Positions 1-8,662 of a stretch of 45,212 nucleotides of DNA are shown here, in pieces. The first letter of the stretch is position 1. The number at the start of each line of letters is the position of its first letter. The stretch spans positions 1 to 45,212 of the forward strand of contig CALXCD010000010.1 of NCBI GenBank assembly GCA_944386715.1, read 5' to 3'. The notes beneath the pieces were generated by a model that was not told the DNA's origin, ran no database searches, and saw only the letters and a program-made list of their open reading frames with translations. Source of the DNA: an uncultured Clostridia bacterium (GTDB lineage Bacteria; Bacillota; Clostridia; TANB77; CAG-508). The translations under genes were made by a program, and so were the position numbers.

Positions 1-2
1 GG

Positions 3-62
3 AATCTCAAAAATCAAGAAACAAAGTCAGTTCAAGATTTTAATAAAGAGAAATCCTACTAA
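3..62 (+). CDS. 3' end of an unidentified gene (partial)
   Basis: The third frame is open from the window edge to a TAA at 60-62 and encodes about 19 polar residues ending DFNKEKSY. Codon choice (aaa, gaa, caa, aat) matches native genes. The fragment is too short to assign to a family, and it could be an untranslated stretch that happens to be open. Confidence 0.3.
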   Translation, partial: NLKNQETKSVQDFNKEKSY

Positions 63-92
63 AAATTTATGCTATCTATAATAGTTAATAGA

Positions 93-121
93 TTGACTTT
101 ATTGAAGTAAAAAGATATAAT
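93..121 (+). promoter_or_regulatory. Sigma-A-type promoter for argS
   Basis: A -35 TTGACT (93-98) and a -10 TATAAT (116-121) are separated by 17 bp, about 35 bp upstream of the argS start. The match is near consensus; the transcription start is inferred. Confidence 0.6.
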
Positions 122-155
122 AATTCCAGAAAATAGAAAGAAAGAGTGAAGAAAA

Positions 156-1862
156 ATGATAAATTTCAAAGAAGAAATAGCAAAAAAGGTAGCCAAAGCA
201 ACAGATTTAGATGGGAAAACATTAGAAGGATATATAGAAATTCCAAAAGATAGCAAAAATGGAGATTATGCATTTCCATGTTTTCGACTTGCAAAAGAAT
301 TAAAAAAAGCTCCACCAGTTATTGCAAATGAAATAAAAGAAAAAATAGAAATACAAGAACCAATTGAAAAAATAGAAATTGCAGGTGGTTACTTAAATTT
401 CTACATCGATAAAGAAAGGTTAACAAAAGAAGTATTAAAACAAATAGAGGAACAAGAAAATTATGGAGAATCTCAAATTGGTAATGGAAAGAATATCGTC
501 ATAGATTACTCAGCACCTAATATTGCAAAACCATTTCATATAGGGCATTTACGTTCTACAGTAATAGGAGCAGCACTTTATAATATTTATCAATATTTAG
601 GGTATCATACAATTGGAATTAATCATTTAGGAGATTATGGGACACAATTTGGGAAATTAATAGAAGGATATAAAAGATGGGGAAACGAATATGACATAGA
701 AAAAGACCCAATAAATGAACTTACTAAAATCTATATTAGAATCAATGAAGCATGTAAAGAAGACGAAGCTATTCTAAATGCTTGTAGAGATAATTTTAAA
801 AAGTTAGAAGATGGAGATTCTTATTGTGTTGAAATATGGGAAAAATTTAGAAAATTAAGTTTAAAAGAATTTCAAAAAGTATATGATTTATTAGGAAGTA
901 AATTTGACTCATGGAATGGAGAAGCTTTTTATTCTGATAAAATGCAAGAAGTAATAGACATTTTACAAAATACAGGAAGATTAATCGAATCACAAGGTGC
1001 TAAAATTATAGATTTAGAAGAACAAGGAATTAGTACACCATGTATCATCCAAAAAACAAATGGTTCAACCACATACGCAACAAGAGATTTAGCGGCTATC
1101 CTTTATCGTGCAAGAACTTATGATTATGACAAAGCATTATATGTAACATCTTATGAACAAATTTTACACTTTAAACAAGTATTTGAAGTGGCTAAACTAT
1201 TAGGATTAGATGAAAAATATATTAAAGGATTACAACATGTTTCTTTTGGAATGGTATTATTACCAACAGGTAAAATGTCAACAAGAGAAGGAAATGTTGT
1301 CAAACTAGAAGAATTATTAGAAGAAGCAATGCAAAGAGCAAAACAAATTATAGAAGAAAAAAACTCTAGCTTAGAAAATAAAGAAGAGGTAGCCAAAAAA
1401 GTAGGAATAGGTGCAGTTATATTTAATGATTTAGCCAATAGTAGAGTAAAAGATGAAATATTTGATTGGGACACAATCTTAAACTTTCAAGGAGAAACAG
1501 GACCATATATTCAATATACTTATGTAAGAACTAAAAGTGTATTAGAAAAAGCAGGTTATCTGCCAAAATTAGAAGAAATAAAGATAGAAAAATTAACAGA
1601 TACTTATGCTCAAAATATCATAAAACTAATTTACTCTTTTGAAGATACACTAATACAAGTAACCAATAAAGAAGAACCTTCCATCTTATCACGATATCTA
1701 ATTGATTTATCAAAAGCATTTAGTAGCTTTTATAACGAAAATAAAATAATAGGAGAAGATAAACAGACACAAGATGCTAGAATTTATTTAACATATAGTA
1801 CAGGTAAAGTCTTAAAAATTGGCGCTAAATTGCTAGGAATCAACATGCCAGATAAAATGTAA
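156..1862 (+). CDS. argS: Arginyl-tRNA synthetase
   Basis: Cytoplasmic class I synthetase that charges tRNA-Arg with arginine using ATP. The 568-residue length fits the family. An N-terminal Arg-tRNA-synthetase domain (about 1-95) precedes the Rossmann catalytic core, which carries the HIGH signature as PFHIGHLRS (about residues 126-134) and the KMSKS-type loop as GKMSTREGN (about 372-380). A C-terminal helical anticodon-binding DALR domain ends ...LGINMPDKM. The ribosome site is weak (GAGTGAAG). It uses CGA and CGT for arginine but never CGG. That is notable because this enzyme supplies the arginine codon box that looks incomplete elsewhere in the window. Monocistronic with its own promoter. 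Confidence 0.97.
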   Translation: MINFKEEIAKKVAKATDLDGKTLEGYIEIPKDSKNGDYAFPCFRLAKELKKAPPVIANEIKEKIEIQEPIEKIEIAGGYLNFYIDKERLTKEVLKQIEEQENYGESQIGNGKNIVIDYSAPNIAKPFHIGHLRSTVIGAALYNIYQYLGYHTIGINHLGDYGTQFGKLIEGYKRWGNEYDIEKDPINELTKIYIRINEACKEDEAILNACRDNFKKLEDGDSYCVEIWEKFRKLSLKEFQKVYDLLGSKFDSWNGEAFYSDKMQEVIDILQNTGRLIESQGAKIIDLEEQGISTPCIIQKTNGSTTYATRDLAAILYRARTYDYDKALYVTSYEQILHFKQVFEVAKLLGLDEKYIKGLQHVSFGMVLLPTGKMSTREGNVVKLEELLEEAMQRAKQIIEEKNSSLENKEEVAKKVGIGAVIFNDLANSRVKDEIFDWDTILNFQGETGPYIQYTYVRTKSVLEKAGYLPKLEEIKIEKLTDTYAQNIIKLIYSFEDTLIQVTNKEEPSILSRYLIDLSKAFSSFYNENKIIGEDKQTQDARIYLTYSTGKVLKIGAKLLGINMPDKM

Positions 1863-1960
1863 AAACAAACAGCACAAATAGAACAAACAAGTAAACAATA
1901 ATAAACAGGTAAAAAAGAAGATATAAAGAGTAAAAAGGAAGAATAAAGAGATAAATATTT

Positions 1961-1989
1961 AAAAATCGGTTAAATCTGACCAATTTTTA
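1961..1989 (+). terminator. Possible intrinsic terminator downstream of argS
   Basis: AAAAATCGGT (1961-1970) pairs with ACCAATTTTT (1979-1988) with one mismatch around a short loop. The T-run is short, so function is uncertain. The rest of the 1863-2050 gap shows no gene. Confidence 0.4.
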
Positions 1990-2050
1990 ATTTGCGAGTT
2001 TTCATGGCGTATGATAGGATTAGGTCATCAAAAAGGAAGGAGGAGTTTAT

Positions 2051-2875
2051 ATGACAACAGAAGATTTATGGCTAAGGATGGAGCCATATTTAACAAAGAT
2101 TGAACCACTTACTGAGAAGGTGGCTGGACTAAAAGAAGATATGACAGAGGTGAAAAGTGAAGTAAAGACATTAAAAGAGGATATGACAGAAGTAAAAGGA
2201 AGAGTGGAAAAACTAGAGCCATTAGTAGAGGAGATGGCGGAAGTAAAAGACCAAGTGAAAACATTGACAGAAGATATGGTAGAGGTAAAAGACCAAGTGA
2301 AAACACTAACAGAAGATATGGTAGAAGTAAAAGGTGAAGTAAAAACATTAAAAGAAGATATGGTAGAAGTAAAAAGTGAAGTAAAGACATTAAAAGAAGA
2401 TATGGTAGAAGTAAAAAGTGAAGTAAAGACATTAAAAGAAGATATGGTAGAAGTAAAAAGTGAAGTAAAGACATTAAAAGAAGATATGGTAGAGGTAAAA
2501 GGAAAAGTAGAAACGTTAACAGAAGATATGACGGAGGTAAAAGGAAAAGTAGAAACGTTAACAAAAGATATGACGGAGGTAAAAGGAAAAGTAGAAACAT
2601 TAACAGAAGATATGGTAGAAGTAAAAGGAAAAGTAGAAACATTAACAGAAGATGTCACAGCTATAAAATCTAAATTGAATATTGCAGTAGATATTAATTT
2701 AGCACAAATACTAGAACAACAAGTAAAAAATGCTGAAGAACAAAGAAAAATGTTTAAAGAAATGAACCAAACAATTACTAAATATATGTATAAAAATGAG
2801 ATAGACCATAAAAAATTTGAATATGAAATAGAAAAATTAAAATATGGGGACATGGGTAGTGCCATAATGGTATAA
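2051..2875 (+). CDS. Coiled-coil protein built of 14-residue tandem repeats, function unknown
   Basis: The 274-residue protein starts at ATG 2051 behind a strong AAGGAGGAG site. Residues about 29-203 are roughly 13 tandem copies of a 14-residue (two-heptad) unit of the type EDMVEVKSEVKTLK. The third unit is interrupted by a three-residue insertion around LEPLVEEM. Hydrophobic residues at heptad a/d positions predict a long parallel coiled coil, charged outside. The non-repetitive tail (about 205-274) is helical and polar. No signal peptide or transmembrane segment is visible, so it is probably cytoplasmic. The family was not recognised; a scaffold or spacer role is only a guess. The long minus-strand frames opposite it are by-products of the repeat. 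Confidence 0.8.
   Translation: MTTEDLWLRMEPYLTKIEPLTEKVAGLKEDMTEVKSEVKTLKEDMTEVKGRVEKLEPLVEEMAEVKDQVKTLTEDMVEVKDQVKTLTEDMVEVKGEVKTLKEDMVEVKSEVKTLKEDMVEVKSEVKTLKEDMVEVKSEVKTLKEDMVEVKGKVETLTEDMTEVKGKVETLTKDMTEVKGKVETLTEDMVEVKGKVETLTEDVTAIKSKLNIAVDINLAQILEQQVKNAEEQRKMFKEMNQTITKYMYKNEIDHKKFEYEIEKLKYGDMGSAIMV
2135..2659 (+). repeat. 42-bp coding minisatellite
   Basis: A 42-bp unit repeats in frame about 13 times. Three consecutive units at about 2352-2477 are identical at the base level, and the flanking units are diverged. Identity in the centre implies recent slippage or unequal recombination, so copy number could vary between strains. Confidence 0.85.
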
Positions 2876-2892
2876 AAATGAAAAAATAAAGA

Positions 2893-2936
2893 GAAAGCTA
2901 AAATTGTAAAAAATCAATTCAGAAGCTTTCTTTTTT
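2893..2936 (+). terminator. Intrinsic terminator after the coiled-coil gene
   Basis: GAAAGCT (2893-2899) pairs with AGCTTTC (2924-2930), with an inner AATTG/CAATT pairing, followed by TTTTTT. Confidence 0.65.
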
Positions 2937-2947
2937 AGTGAAAAATC

Positions 2948-2976
2948 TTGTAAAAAAAACGAAAAAATAGTATAAT
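2948..2976 (+). promoter_or_regulatory. Sigma-A-type promoter for the LCP gene
   Basis: TTGTAA (2948-2953), a 17-bp spacer and TATAAT (2971-2976), directly after the preceding terminator and 38 bp upstream of the chosen start. Confidence 0.6.
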
Positions 2977-3014
2977 GAACTCGATAAAACAAAATGAGGA
3001 GGATATCATTAAAA

Positions 3015-4052
3015 ATGAAAGAAAAAAAGAGCAAAAAGGGACTAAAAATATTTGGAATTATAATATTAATACTAGTAATTATATTACTTAGTATAGTGGG
3101 GGGAACATATTGGTTTATAAATGATAAATTATCCAAAATAGAAAGAATTGATATTAATACAGAGGATTTAGATATTTCTACTAATGCAGAACAAAATCTA
3201 ACTGGATATAGAAATATAGCATTGTTTGGCATAGATAGTAGAGACAATAATCTGGAAAGAGGAAATAGAAGTGACTGTATTATTATAGCAAGTATCAATA
3301 ATGATACAAAAGAAGTAAAATTAATTTCTGTATATAGAGATACTTATGTCCAAATTGATGGATTTGGATTTGATAAAATAACACATGCATATTCTTATGG
3401 CTCTGCAGAACTTGCAATTAGTACCTTAAATAAGAATCTAGATTTAAATATAAAAGAATTTGTAACTGTTAATTTTGATGCAGTAGCAGAAGCAGTAGAT
3501 GCATTAGGAGGAATAGACATTAATATTGAAACACAAGAAGAAATGAAATACTTAAATAGTTATATTGCAGAGACATCAAAAGTAACAGGAATTACTTCAG
3601 AAAAACTAACAAAAACAGGAAAACAAACTTTAGATGGAGTACAAGCAGTAGCTTATTCTAGAATTAGATATACAGAAGGCGGAGATTATAAAAGAGCAGA
3701 AAGAATGAGAACAGTAATACAAGCAATGGTAGAAAAATTAAAAACCAAAAGCATAGGCGAAATTAATAATTTTATAGATATTGTTTTACCAAAAGTAAAA
3801 ACCAATATCAAAACAGAAGAAATACTTTCCTTAATACCAGATATGTTAAACTATAAAATAACAGAAAGTATAGGATGGCCTTATGAAACAAAAGGCATTA
3901 CATTAGATAGATGGTATGGTGTACCAGTTACATTAGAAAATAATGTAACAAGATTACATCAAGAAGCTTTTGGAGAAACAGATTATCAAGTATCAGAAGA
4001 AATAAAAACAATTAGTGATCAAATCATAACAAAAACAGGATATGGAAAATAA
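3015..4052 (+). CDS. LytR-CpsA-Psr (LCP) family cell-envelope glycopolymer ligase
   Basis: LCP proteins attach undecaprenyl-linked glycopolymers (teichoic acid, capsule) to peptidoglycan outside the membrane. ATG 3015 is preferred because the AGGAGG at 2997-3002 lies inside the longer in-frame extension from 2994. After a basic N terminus there is one transmembrane helix (about residues 9-34), then the extracellular LCP domain. Visible landmarks are GIDSRDNN, RSDCIIIASI, ISVYRDTYV, ALGGIDI and the Arg-rich YSRIRY...DYKRAERMR that contacts the phospho-lipid. It overlaps the VanZ-like gene's possible upstream start. The exopolysaccharide locus 750 bp downstream is a plausible substrate source (inference). 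Confidence 0.93.
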   Translation: MKEKKSKKGLKIFGIIILILVIILLSIVGGTYWFINDKLSKIERIDINTEDLDISTNAEQNLTGYRNIALFGIDSRDNNLERGNRSDCIIIASINNDTKEVKLISVYRDTYVQIDGFGFDKITHAYSYGSAELAISTLNKNLDLNIKEFVTVNFDAVAEAVDALGGIDINIETQEEMKYLNSYIAETSKVTGITSEKLTKTGKQTLDGVQAVAYSRIRYTEGGDYKRAERMRTVIQAMVEKLKTKSIGEINNFIDIVLPKVKTNIKTEEILSLIPDMLNYKITESIGWPYETKGITLDRWYGVPVTLENNVTRLHQEAFGETDYQVSEEIKTISDQIITKTGYGK

Positions 4053-4053
4053 G

Positions 4054-4545
4054 ATGAAAAAAAACATTGAAAGAATAATACTTCTAATACTTCTTTTAGG
4101 AACATTTAGCATCATTTTTGGATTTTCTAACCAAGATGGAGAAAAATCAGGAAGTATTAGTAAAAAAATAACAGAAGAAATAGTAAAAAGAATTCCACAA
4201 ATACAAGAAAAAGAACAAGAGGAAAGAGAATTAATTACGCAAAGAACCGAAAAAGTAATTAGAAAATTAGCACATTTTTCGATTTATACATTAGTGGGAA
4301 TATTATTAATGGCACTGATAAGTACCTATCAAATAAAAGAAAAAAACAAAATAATAATAAGTATCATAATGGGAATTACATATGCTTGTTCAGATGAAAT
4401 ACATCAAAGTTTTGTACCAGAAAGAAGCCCTATGATAACAGATGTAATGATAGATACTATGGGAGTAATGTTAGGGATTTTAATAATCTTGCTAGGAAAA
4501 ACAATAATAGAAAAGTTCCAAAAAAAATCAAAAGAAATGGATTAA
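4054..4545 (+). CDS. VanZ-like family membrane protein
   Basis: A small integral membrane protein of about 163 residues. ATG 4054 follows the upstream stop by one base; an in-frame ATG at 4042 would overlap the LCP gene and has no spaced ribosome site. Features of the VanZ-like family include GFSNQDGEKSG after the first helix, VIRKLAHFSIYTLVG, and DEIHQSFVPERSPMITDV followed by a last hydrophobic helix, about four membrane spans in all. VanZ relatives give low-level teicoplanin resistance in some hosts; the biochemical role is unknown. It is translationally coupled to the LCP gene, suggesting a shared envelope role. Confidence 0.9.
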   Translation: MKKNIERIILLILLLGTFSIIFGFSNQDGEKSGSISKKITEEIVKRIPQIQEKEQEERELITQRTEKVIRKLAHFSIYTLVGILLMALISTYQIKEKNKIIISIIMGITYACSDEIHQSFVPERSPMITDVMIDTMGVMLGILIILLGKTIIEKFQKKSKEMD

Positions 4546-4563
4546 AAAACATTTCTTTTTTTT
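4531..4563 (+). terminator. Intrinsic terminator overlapping the vanZ-like stop
   Basis: AAAGAAATG (4531-4539) and CATTTCTTT (4550-4558) form a 9-bp stem followed by a T-run. The stop codon lies in the loop. Confidence 0.7.
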
Positions 4564-4730
4564 ATGAAAATATTTAGATATGCATAAATAAGAATAAAGT
4601 TTATAATATGATAAGAATAATAAATAAAAAATTGAAAAATAAAAAAATAGAAAACTCTTAAAAATAAAGACTCAAAACGAAAATATTTCATAGAATTTTA
4701 CATAAAACGACAAAAATGCCAACAAAAGTA

Positions 4731-4759
4731 TTGAAATTATAAAATAAAAATAGTATAAT
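4731..4759 (+). promoter_or_regulatory. Promoter of the exopolysaccharide operon
   Basis: TTGAAA (4731-4736), a 17-bp spacer and TATAAT (4754-4759), 48 bp upstream of the first gene. The gap 4564-4807 otherwise contains only A/T-rich sequence without a recognisable gene. Confidence 0.6.
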
Positions 4760-4807
4760 TAAAATGCTGTAAAAAGGACGTGAAATTTATATAGGGGGGT
4801 AATATAA

Positions 4808-5500
4808 ATGGAGGTAAGGATGGATAATGATGTAGCTGTTACGGCTTTAACAGTATTACCATCAAAAGGATACAATGAAATATTTGGAGAAATCAATATT
4901 TACAAACATATGAAAAGAATACTAGATATTATAATAGCAAGTATAGCTCTAGTAATTTTATCACCAATATTTTTAATAATAGCCATATTAATAAAATTAG
5001 AATCACCAGGTCCAGTATTTTTTGGACATAAAAGAGTGGGTAAAAATGGAAAAGAATTTAAATTATGGAAGTTTAGAAGTATGGTGGAGAATGCCGAGGA
5101 ATTAATAAAGACCTTTACACCAGAACAAATGAAAGAATTTAAAGAAAATTTCAAATTAGAAAATGATCCAAGAATTACAAAAATAGGAAAGTTTTTGAGA
5201 AAAACAAGTTTGGATGAATTGCCACAATTAATTAATATTATAAAAGGAGATTTATCAATTATTGGACCGAGACCTGTAATTGGAGAAGAATTAAATAAAT
5301 ATAGGAACAATAAAAATAAATTTTTAAGCGTAACTCCAGGACTTACAGGATATTGGGCAGCTAATGGAAGAAGCAATACAACTTACCAACAAAGAATGAT
5401 GATGGAATTATATTATGTGGATAATATATCATTAGAATTAGATATAAAAATATTTTTTAAAACTATATTATCTGTAGTAAAAAAAGAAGGAGCAATGTAA
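4808..5500 (+). CDS. Undecaprenyl-phosphate sugar phosphotransferase (initiating enzyme)
   Basis: Transfers a sugar-1-phosphate from a nucleotide sugar to undecaprenyl phosphate, the first step of repeat-unit assembly at the inner membrane face. At 230 residues it is the short WcaJ/EpsL-type catalytic module. One membrane helix (about 38-62) is followed by the bacterial sugar transferase domain with SPGPVFFGHKRVGKNGK, LWKFRSM, the LRKTSLDELPQL motif, IGPRPV and PGLTGYWAANGRS. The ribosome site is GGGGGG (4793-4798). The sugar cannot be deduced. First gene of the operon; it overlaps the next gene by one base (TAATG). Confidence 0.95.
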   Translation: MEVRMDNDVAVTALTVLPSKGYNEIFGEINIYKHMKRILDIIIASIALVILSPIFLIIAILIKLESPGPVFFGHKRVGKNGKEFKLWKFRSMVENAEELIKTFTPEQMKEFKENFKLENDPRITKIGKFLRKTSLDELPQLINIIKGDLSIIGPRPVIGEELNKYRNNKNKFLSVTPGLTGYWAANGRSNTTYQQRMMMELYYVDNISLELDIKIFFKTILSVVKKEGAM

Positions 5501-6357
5501 TGACTATTGATATTATATGCCCTTTATATAAAGCAGAAAATTATATAAAGGGCTTGAACAAAAGTTTACTAATGCAAGAAAAGGTAGAGATAAATAAAAT
5601 AAAATATATTGTAACCAAAAGTAATGACAGAACTACTGATATATTAAAAGAAATGAATATAGACTATGAGGAAATCTTGCCAATCGAGTTTTCGCATAGT
5701 CTAACTAGAGAAAAGGCAGCAAAAGAAAGTAATGCTGATATTATTGTTTTTATCACTCAAGATGTTATAATAAAAGATAGATTGTGGTTATATTATTTAA
5801 CAAAAGATATAATAGAAGGGGTTTGTGAAGAAACATATAGTAGACAGATTGCTAAAGATAATGGAATAGAAAAATATACTAGAGAATTGAATTATCCTGA
5901 ACAATCTAAAGTTTTGACTAAAAACGATGTGGAAAAATTAGGAATTAGAGCATTTTTTTCATCAGATGCTTCATCAGCAATAAAAAGAGATGTATTCATA
6001 AAGTTAAATGGATATGACGGAATGAATATGCCTACAAATGAAGATATGTACATTACGTATAAGTTAATAATGAATGGATATAGGGTTAAATATTGTGCAG
6101 ATTCTGTCATATATCATTCTCATAATTATGGAATAAAAGAAAATTATATAAGATATTATGACACCGGAAAATTTTTTAAACAAAATAGCTATTTAAATAA
6201 ATATAAGGTGACTAAAGCTGGTGGAGGAATGGCAAAATATATTTTGAAGCGTGCGATTGAAGATAAGAATTGGAAAGTTATACTAAATTTTTTACCTAAT
6301 ATGGTTTCAAGATTTCTGGGGATGCAAATGGGGAAAATGAATAAAGAAGAGGGATAA
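5500..6357 (+). CDS. Family 2 glycosyltransferase, rhamnosyltransferase-like
   Basis: GT-A fold enzyme of 285 residues expected to add a sugar to the lipid-linked repeat unit in the cytoplasm. It begins IDIICPLYKAENYI. It carries the EFSHSLTREKAA segment typical of rhamnosyltransferase-type GT2 enzymes, then VFITQDV at the metal-binding position. The NEDMYITYKLIMNGYRV stretch supplies the likely catalytic-base ED pair, and a final HSH appears near residue 206. Sugar specificity is inferred only by resemblance. It is translationally coupled to the sugar transferase and followed after one base by the next gene. Confidence 0.88.
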   Translation: MTIDIICPLYKAENYIKGLNKSLLMQEKVEINKIKYIVTKSNDRTTDILKEMNIDYEEILPIEFSHSLTREKAAKESNADIIVFITQDVIIKDRLWLYYLTKDIIEGVCEETYSRQIAKDNGIEKYTRELNYPEQSKVLTKNDVEKLGIRAFFSSDASSAIKRDVFIKLNGYDGMNMPTNEDMYITYKLIMNGYRVKYCADSVIYHSHNYGIKENYIRYYDTGKFFKQNSYLNKYKVTKAGGGMAKYILKRAIEDKNWKVILNFLPNMVSRFLGMQMGKMNKEEG

Positions 6358-6358
6358 C

Positions 6359-7525
6359 ATGAATATAAAAACAATAGTTATCATAAATGACTTTAACTAT
6401 GTTCAGGGAGGAGCAAGTAAAGTTGCTATTGATACAGCAAAATTGTTAAAAGAAAAAAATTTTAATGTGTATTTTTTTTCTGCTGTTAATAAGAAAGAAG
6501 ATGAAATAGAAGGAATAAAATATATTTCAACAAACCAACATGAAGCTTTGAAAGAAAAGAATAAGTTAAAAGGAGCTTTTAATGGAATATATAATTTAAA
6601 AGCTAAAAAGGAACTTAAAAGATTGTTAAAAACATTAGATAGAGAAACAACCATTATTCATGTTCATGGATGGACAAAGGCTTTATCTAGCAGCATATTT
6701 GATATTGCATTTAAAATGAAATTTAAAGTAGTATTAACATTACATGATTATTTTACAGCTTGTCCTAATGGTGGATATTTTAATTATCCAAAGAATAAAA
6801 TATGTCATTTAAAACCTTTAAGCTGGAAATGCATAAAATGCAATTGCGATTCTAGAAATTATGGATTTAAGTTATATAGAGTTTTACGACAATTTGTCCA
6901 AAATAAAATCGTAAAATTAAATGAAAAACTGGAAAATGCAATTTCTATTTCGGACTTTAGTCAAAAAATACTAAAACAAACGTTAGGAAAGAATACAAAA
7001 ATCACAAAAATATATAATCCGATAGATATTGATGAGACGATGGAAAAAATAGACCTAAGTAAAAATGAATACTATCTATATGTAGGAAGAATATCAAAAG
7101 AAAAGGGAGTTGATTTATTTTGCCAAGCTATAACAGATTTGAATTATAAAGGAATTGTTGTTGGAGATGGAGACGAAAAAGAAAAATTGGAAAAACAATT
7201 CCCTAACATAAAATTTGTTGGTTGGAAAGATAAAGATGAAGTTAAGGAATATATGAAAGGTGCTAAAGCTCTAATTTTTCCCAGCAGATGGTATGAAACA
7301 GCAGGACTTACAATCTTAGAGGCACAATCTTTAGGGATACCTACTATTGTTAGCCGAAATTGTGCGGGATCAGAGTTTGTAAAAAAAGAAAATACTTTTG
7401 AAAATTTAGAAGAATTAAAACAGCAAGTAAGAAATAAAAAATTAGAAAAACAAGTAGTAAATATGAAAAAATTCAAAATAAGTAATTATAGAGAAATGTT
7501 ACTTGAATTATATAATAATATATAA
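6359..7525 (+). CDS. Family 4 glycosyltransferase
   Basis: A GT-B retaining glycosyltransferase of 388 residues. The N-terminal Rossmann half has VQGGASKVAIDTAKLL and the acceptor-side HVHGWTKAL and LHDYFTACP. The C-terminal half has YLYVGRISKEKGVDLF, VVGDGDEKEKLE, FVGWKDKDEVKEYM and the nucleotide-sugar-binding FPSRWYETAGLTILEAQSLGIP. A cysteine-rich patch (CHLKPLSWKCIKCNC, about residues 155-169) is common in this subgroup and may bind a metal. It starts one base after the previous stop. Donor and linkage are unknown. Confidence 0.9.
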   Translation: MNIKTIVIINDFNYVQGGASKVAIDTAKLLKEKNFNVYFFSAVNKKEDEIEGIKYISTNQHEALKEKNKLKGAFNGIYNLKAKKELKRLLKTLDRETTIIHVHGWTKALSSSIFDIAFKMKFKVVLTLHDYFTACPNGGYFNYPKNKICHLKPLSWKCIKCNCDSRNYGFKLYRVLRQFVQNKIVKLNEKLENAISISDFSQKILKQTLGKNTKITKIYNPIDIDETMEKIDLSKNEYYLYVGRISKEKGVDLFCQAITDLNYKGIVVGDGDEKEKLEKQFPNIKFVGWKDKDEVKEYMKGAKALIFPSRWYETAGLTILEAQSLGIPTIVSRNCAGSEFVKKENTFENLEELKQQVRNKKLEKQVVNMKKFKISNYREMLLELYNNI

Positions 7526-7537
7526 GCGGTGATAGTA

Positions 7538-8659
7538 ATGAAAAAAATAAGAGTATTAATGATAGTAGATAATTTAAATAAGTGTGATGGGATTGCATCA
7601 TATGTTATGAATTATTATAAAAAATTTAATTTAGAGAAATTCCAAATAGATGTATTGGTTTCAAAATCTGATAATGGCGTGTATGATGAATATAAAGATA
7701 CAATAGAAAATCTGGGAGGAAAAGTAATTTTAAGACATAATATAAAAAATTCCGACATAGTAAAAGAAATAAAAAATATAAAAAAATTTTTTGAAGAAAA
7801 TAAATATGATATAGTGCATTCACATATAATTAATGTAGGATATTTTTATCTAAAATATGCTAGATTGAGTGGTGTGAAAATTAGAATCTTACATAGTCAT
7901 AGCACATATTTATGGTCAAAAAATATATTTAATTATATAAGAAATTTAATATTTACTTTTCTTGCAAAGTATAATGCAAATTACAATTTTGCATGTTCCA
8001 AATTAGCAGGAGAAGCATTATTTGGGAAAAAACAATTTACTATAATAAAAAATGCTATAAATTTAGAGAAATATAAGTTCAATAATGAAATTAGAGAAAA
8101 ATATAGAAAAGATTTGAATATAGAAAACAATGTGGTTTATGGGCATATTGGAAGATTTAATGTTCAAAAAAATCATATTTTTTTATTAAAAGTATTTGAA
8201 GAAATTAATAGAGATAATAAAAATTCGAAATTATTACTAATTGGTAAAGGAGAATTGCAAAAGGAGATACAAGAAGAAATAAAAAAGAGAAAATTAGAAA
8301 ATAGTGTTATTATTTTGGGAGAGAGAGAAGATGTTAACAATTTATTACAAGCGATTGACATTTTCTTGTTACCAAGTTTATTTGAAGGATTACCAATAGT
8401 AGGAATAGAAGCTCAAGCTGCAGGGTTACCATGTTATTTTTCAAATACAATTACTGATGAAGTTAGAATATTAGAAACGTCAAAATTTATTGATATAGAT
8501 AATTTAGATAAATGGCGAAATACAATTTTAAAAAATAAAAACAAACGTCTAGAAAATAACGATGTAAAAGAAAATATGGTAAATGCAGGGTATGATATAA
8601 ACAAAGAGGTAAAGGTTTTGGAAAAAATTTATGAGGAAATGATAATGGGGAATAATTAA
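7538..8659 (+). CDS. Family 4 glycosyltransferase, EpsF-like
   Basis: A GT-B enzyme of about 373 residues. ATG 7538 is preferred over the in-frame GTG 7529 because GGTGA (7528-7532) fits as its ribosome site. Landmarks are IASYVMNYYKKF, VHSHIINVGYF and ILHSHSTYLW in the N-terminal domain. The C-terminal domain has GHIGRFNVQKNHIFLL, LLIGKGELQKEI, VIILGEREDVNNLLQAIDIFLLP and FEGLPIVGIEAQAAGLP. The arrangement resembles Bacillus EpsF-type enzymes. It lies 12 bp after the previous gene in the same operon. Specificity is unknown. Confidence 0.88.
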   Translation: MKKIRVLMIVDNLNKCDGIASYVMNYYKKFNLEKFQIDVLVSKSDNGVYDEYKDTIENLGGKVILRHNIKNSDIVKEIKNIKKFFEENKYDIVHSHIINVGYFYLKYARLSGVKIRILHSHSTYLWSKNIFNYIRNLIFTFLAKYNANYNFACSKLAGEALFGKKQFTIIKNAINLEKYKFNNEIREKYRKDLNIENNVVYGHIGRFNVQKNHIFLLKVFEEINRDNKNSKLLLIGKGELQKEIQEEIKKRKLENSVIILGEREDVNNLLQAIDIFLLPSLFEGLPIVGIEAQAAGLPCYFSNTITDEVRILETSKFIDIDNLDKWRNTILKNKNKRLENNDVKENMVNAGYDINKEVKVLEKIYEEMIMGNN

Positions 8660-8662
8660 GAT

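Noticed and set aside
2135..2659. CRISPR-like array
   Set aside because: The 42-bp units are contiguous and coding with no unique spacers.
2047..2865. Long minus-strand reading frames opposite the coiled-coil gene
   Set aside because: They arise from the 42-bp repeat in the other frames, give low-complexity Ser/Thr/Phe or Leu-rich products and lack ribosome sites.
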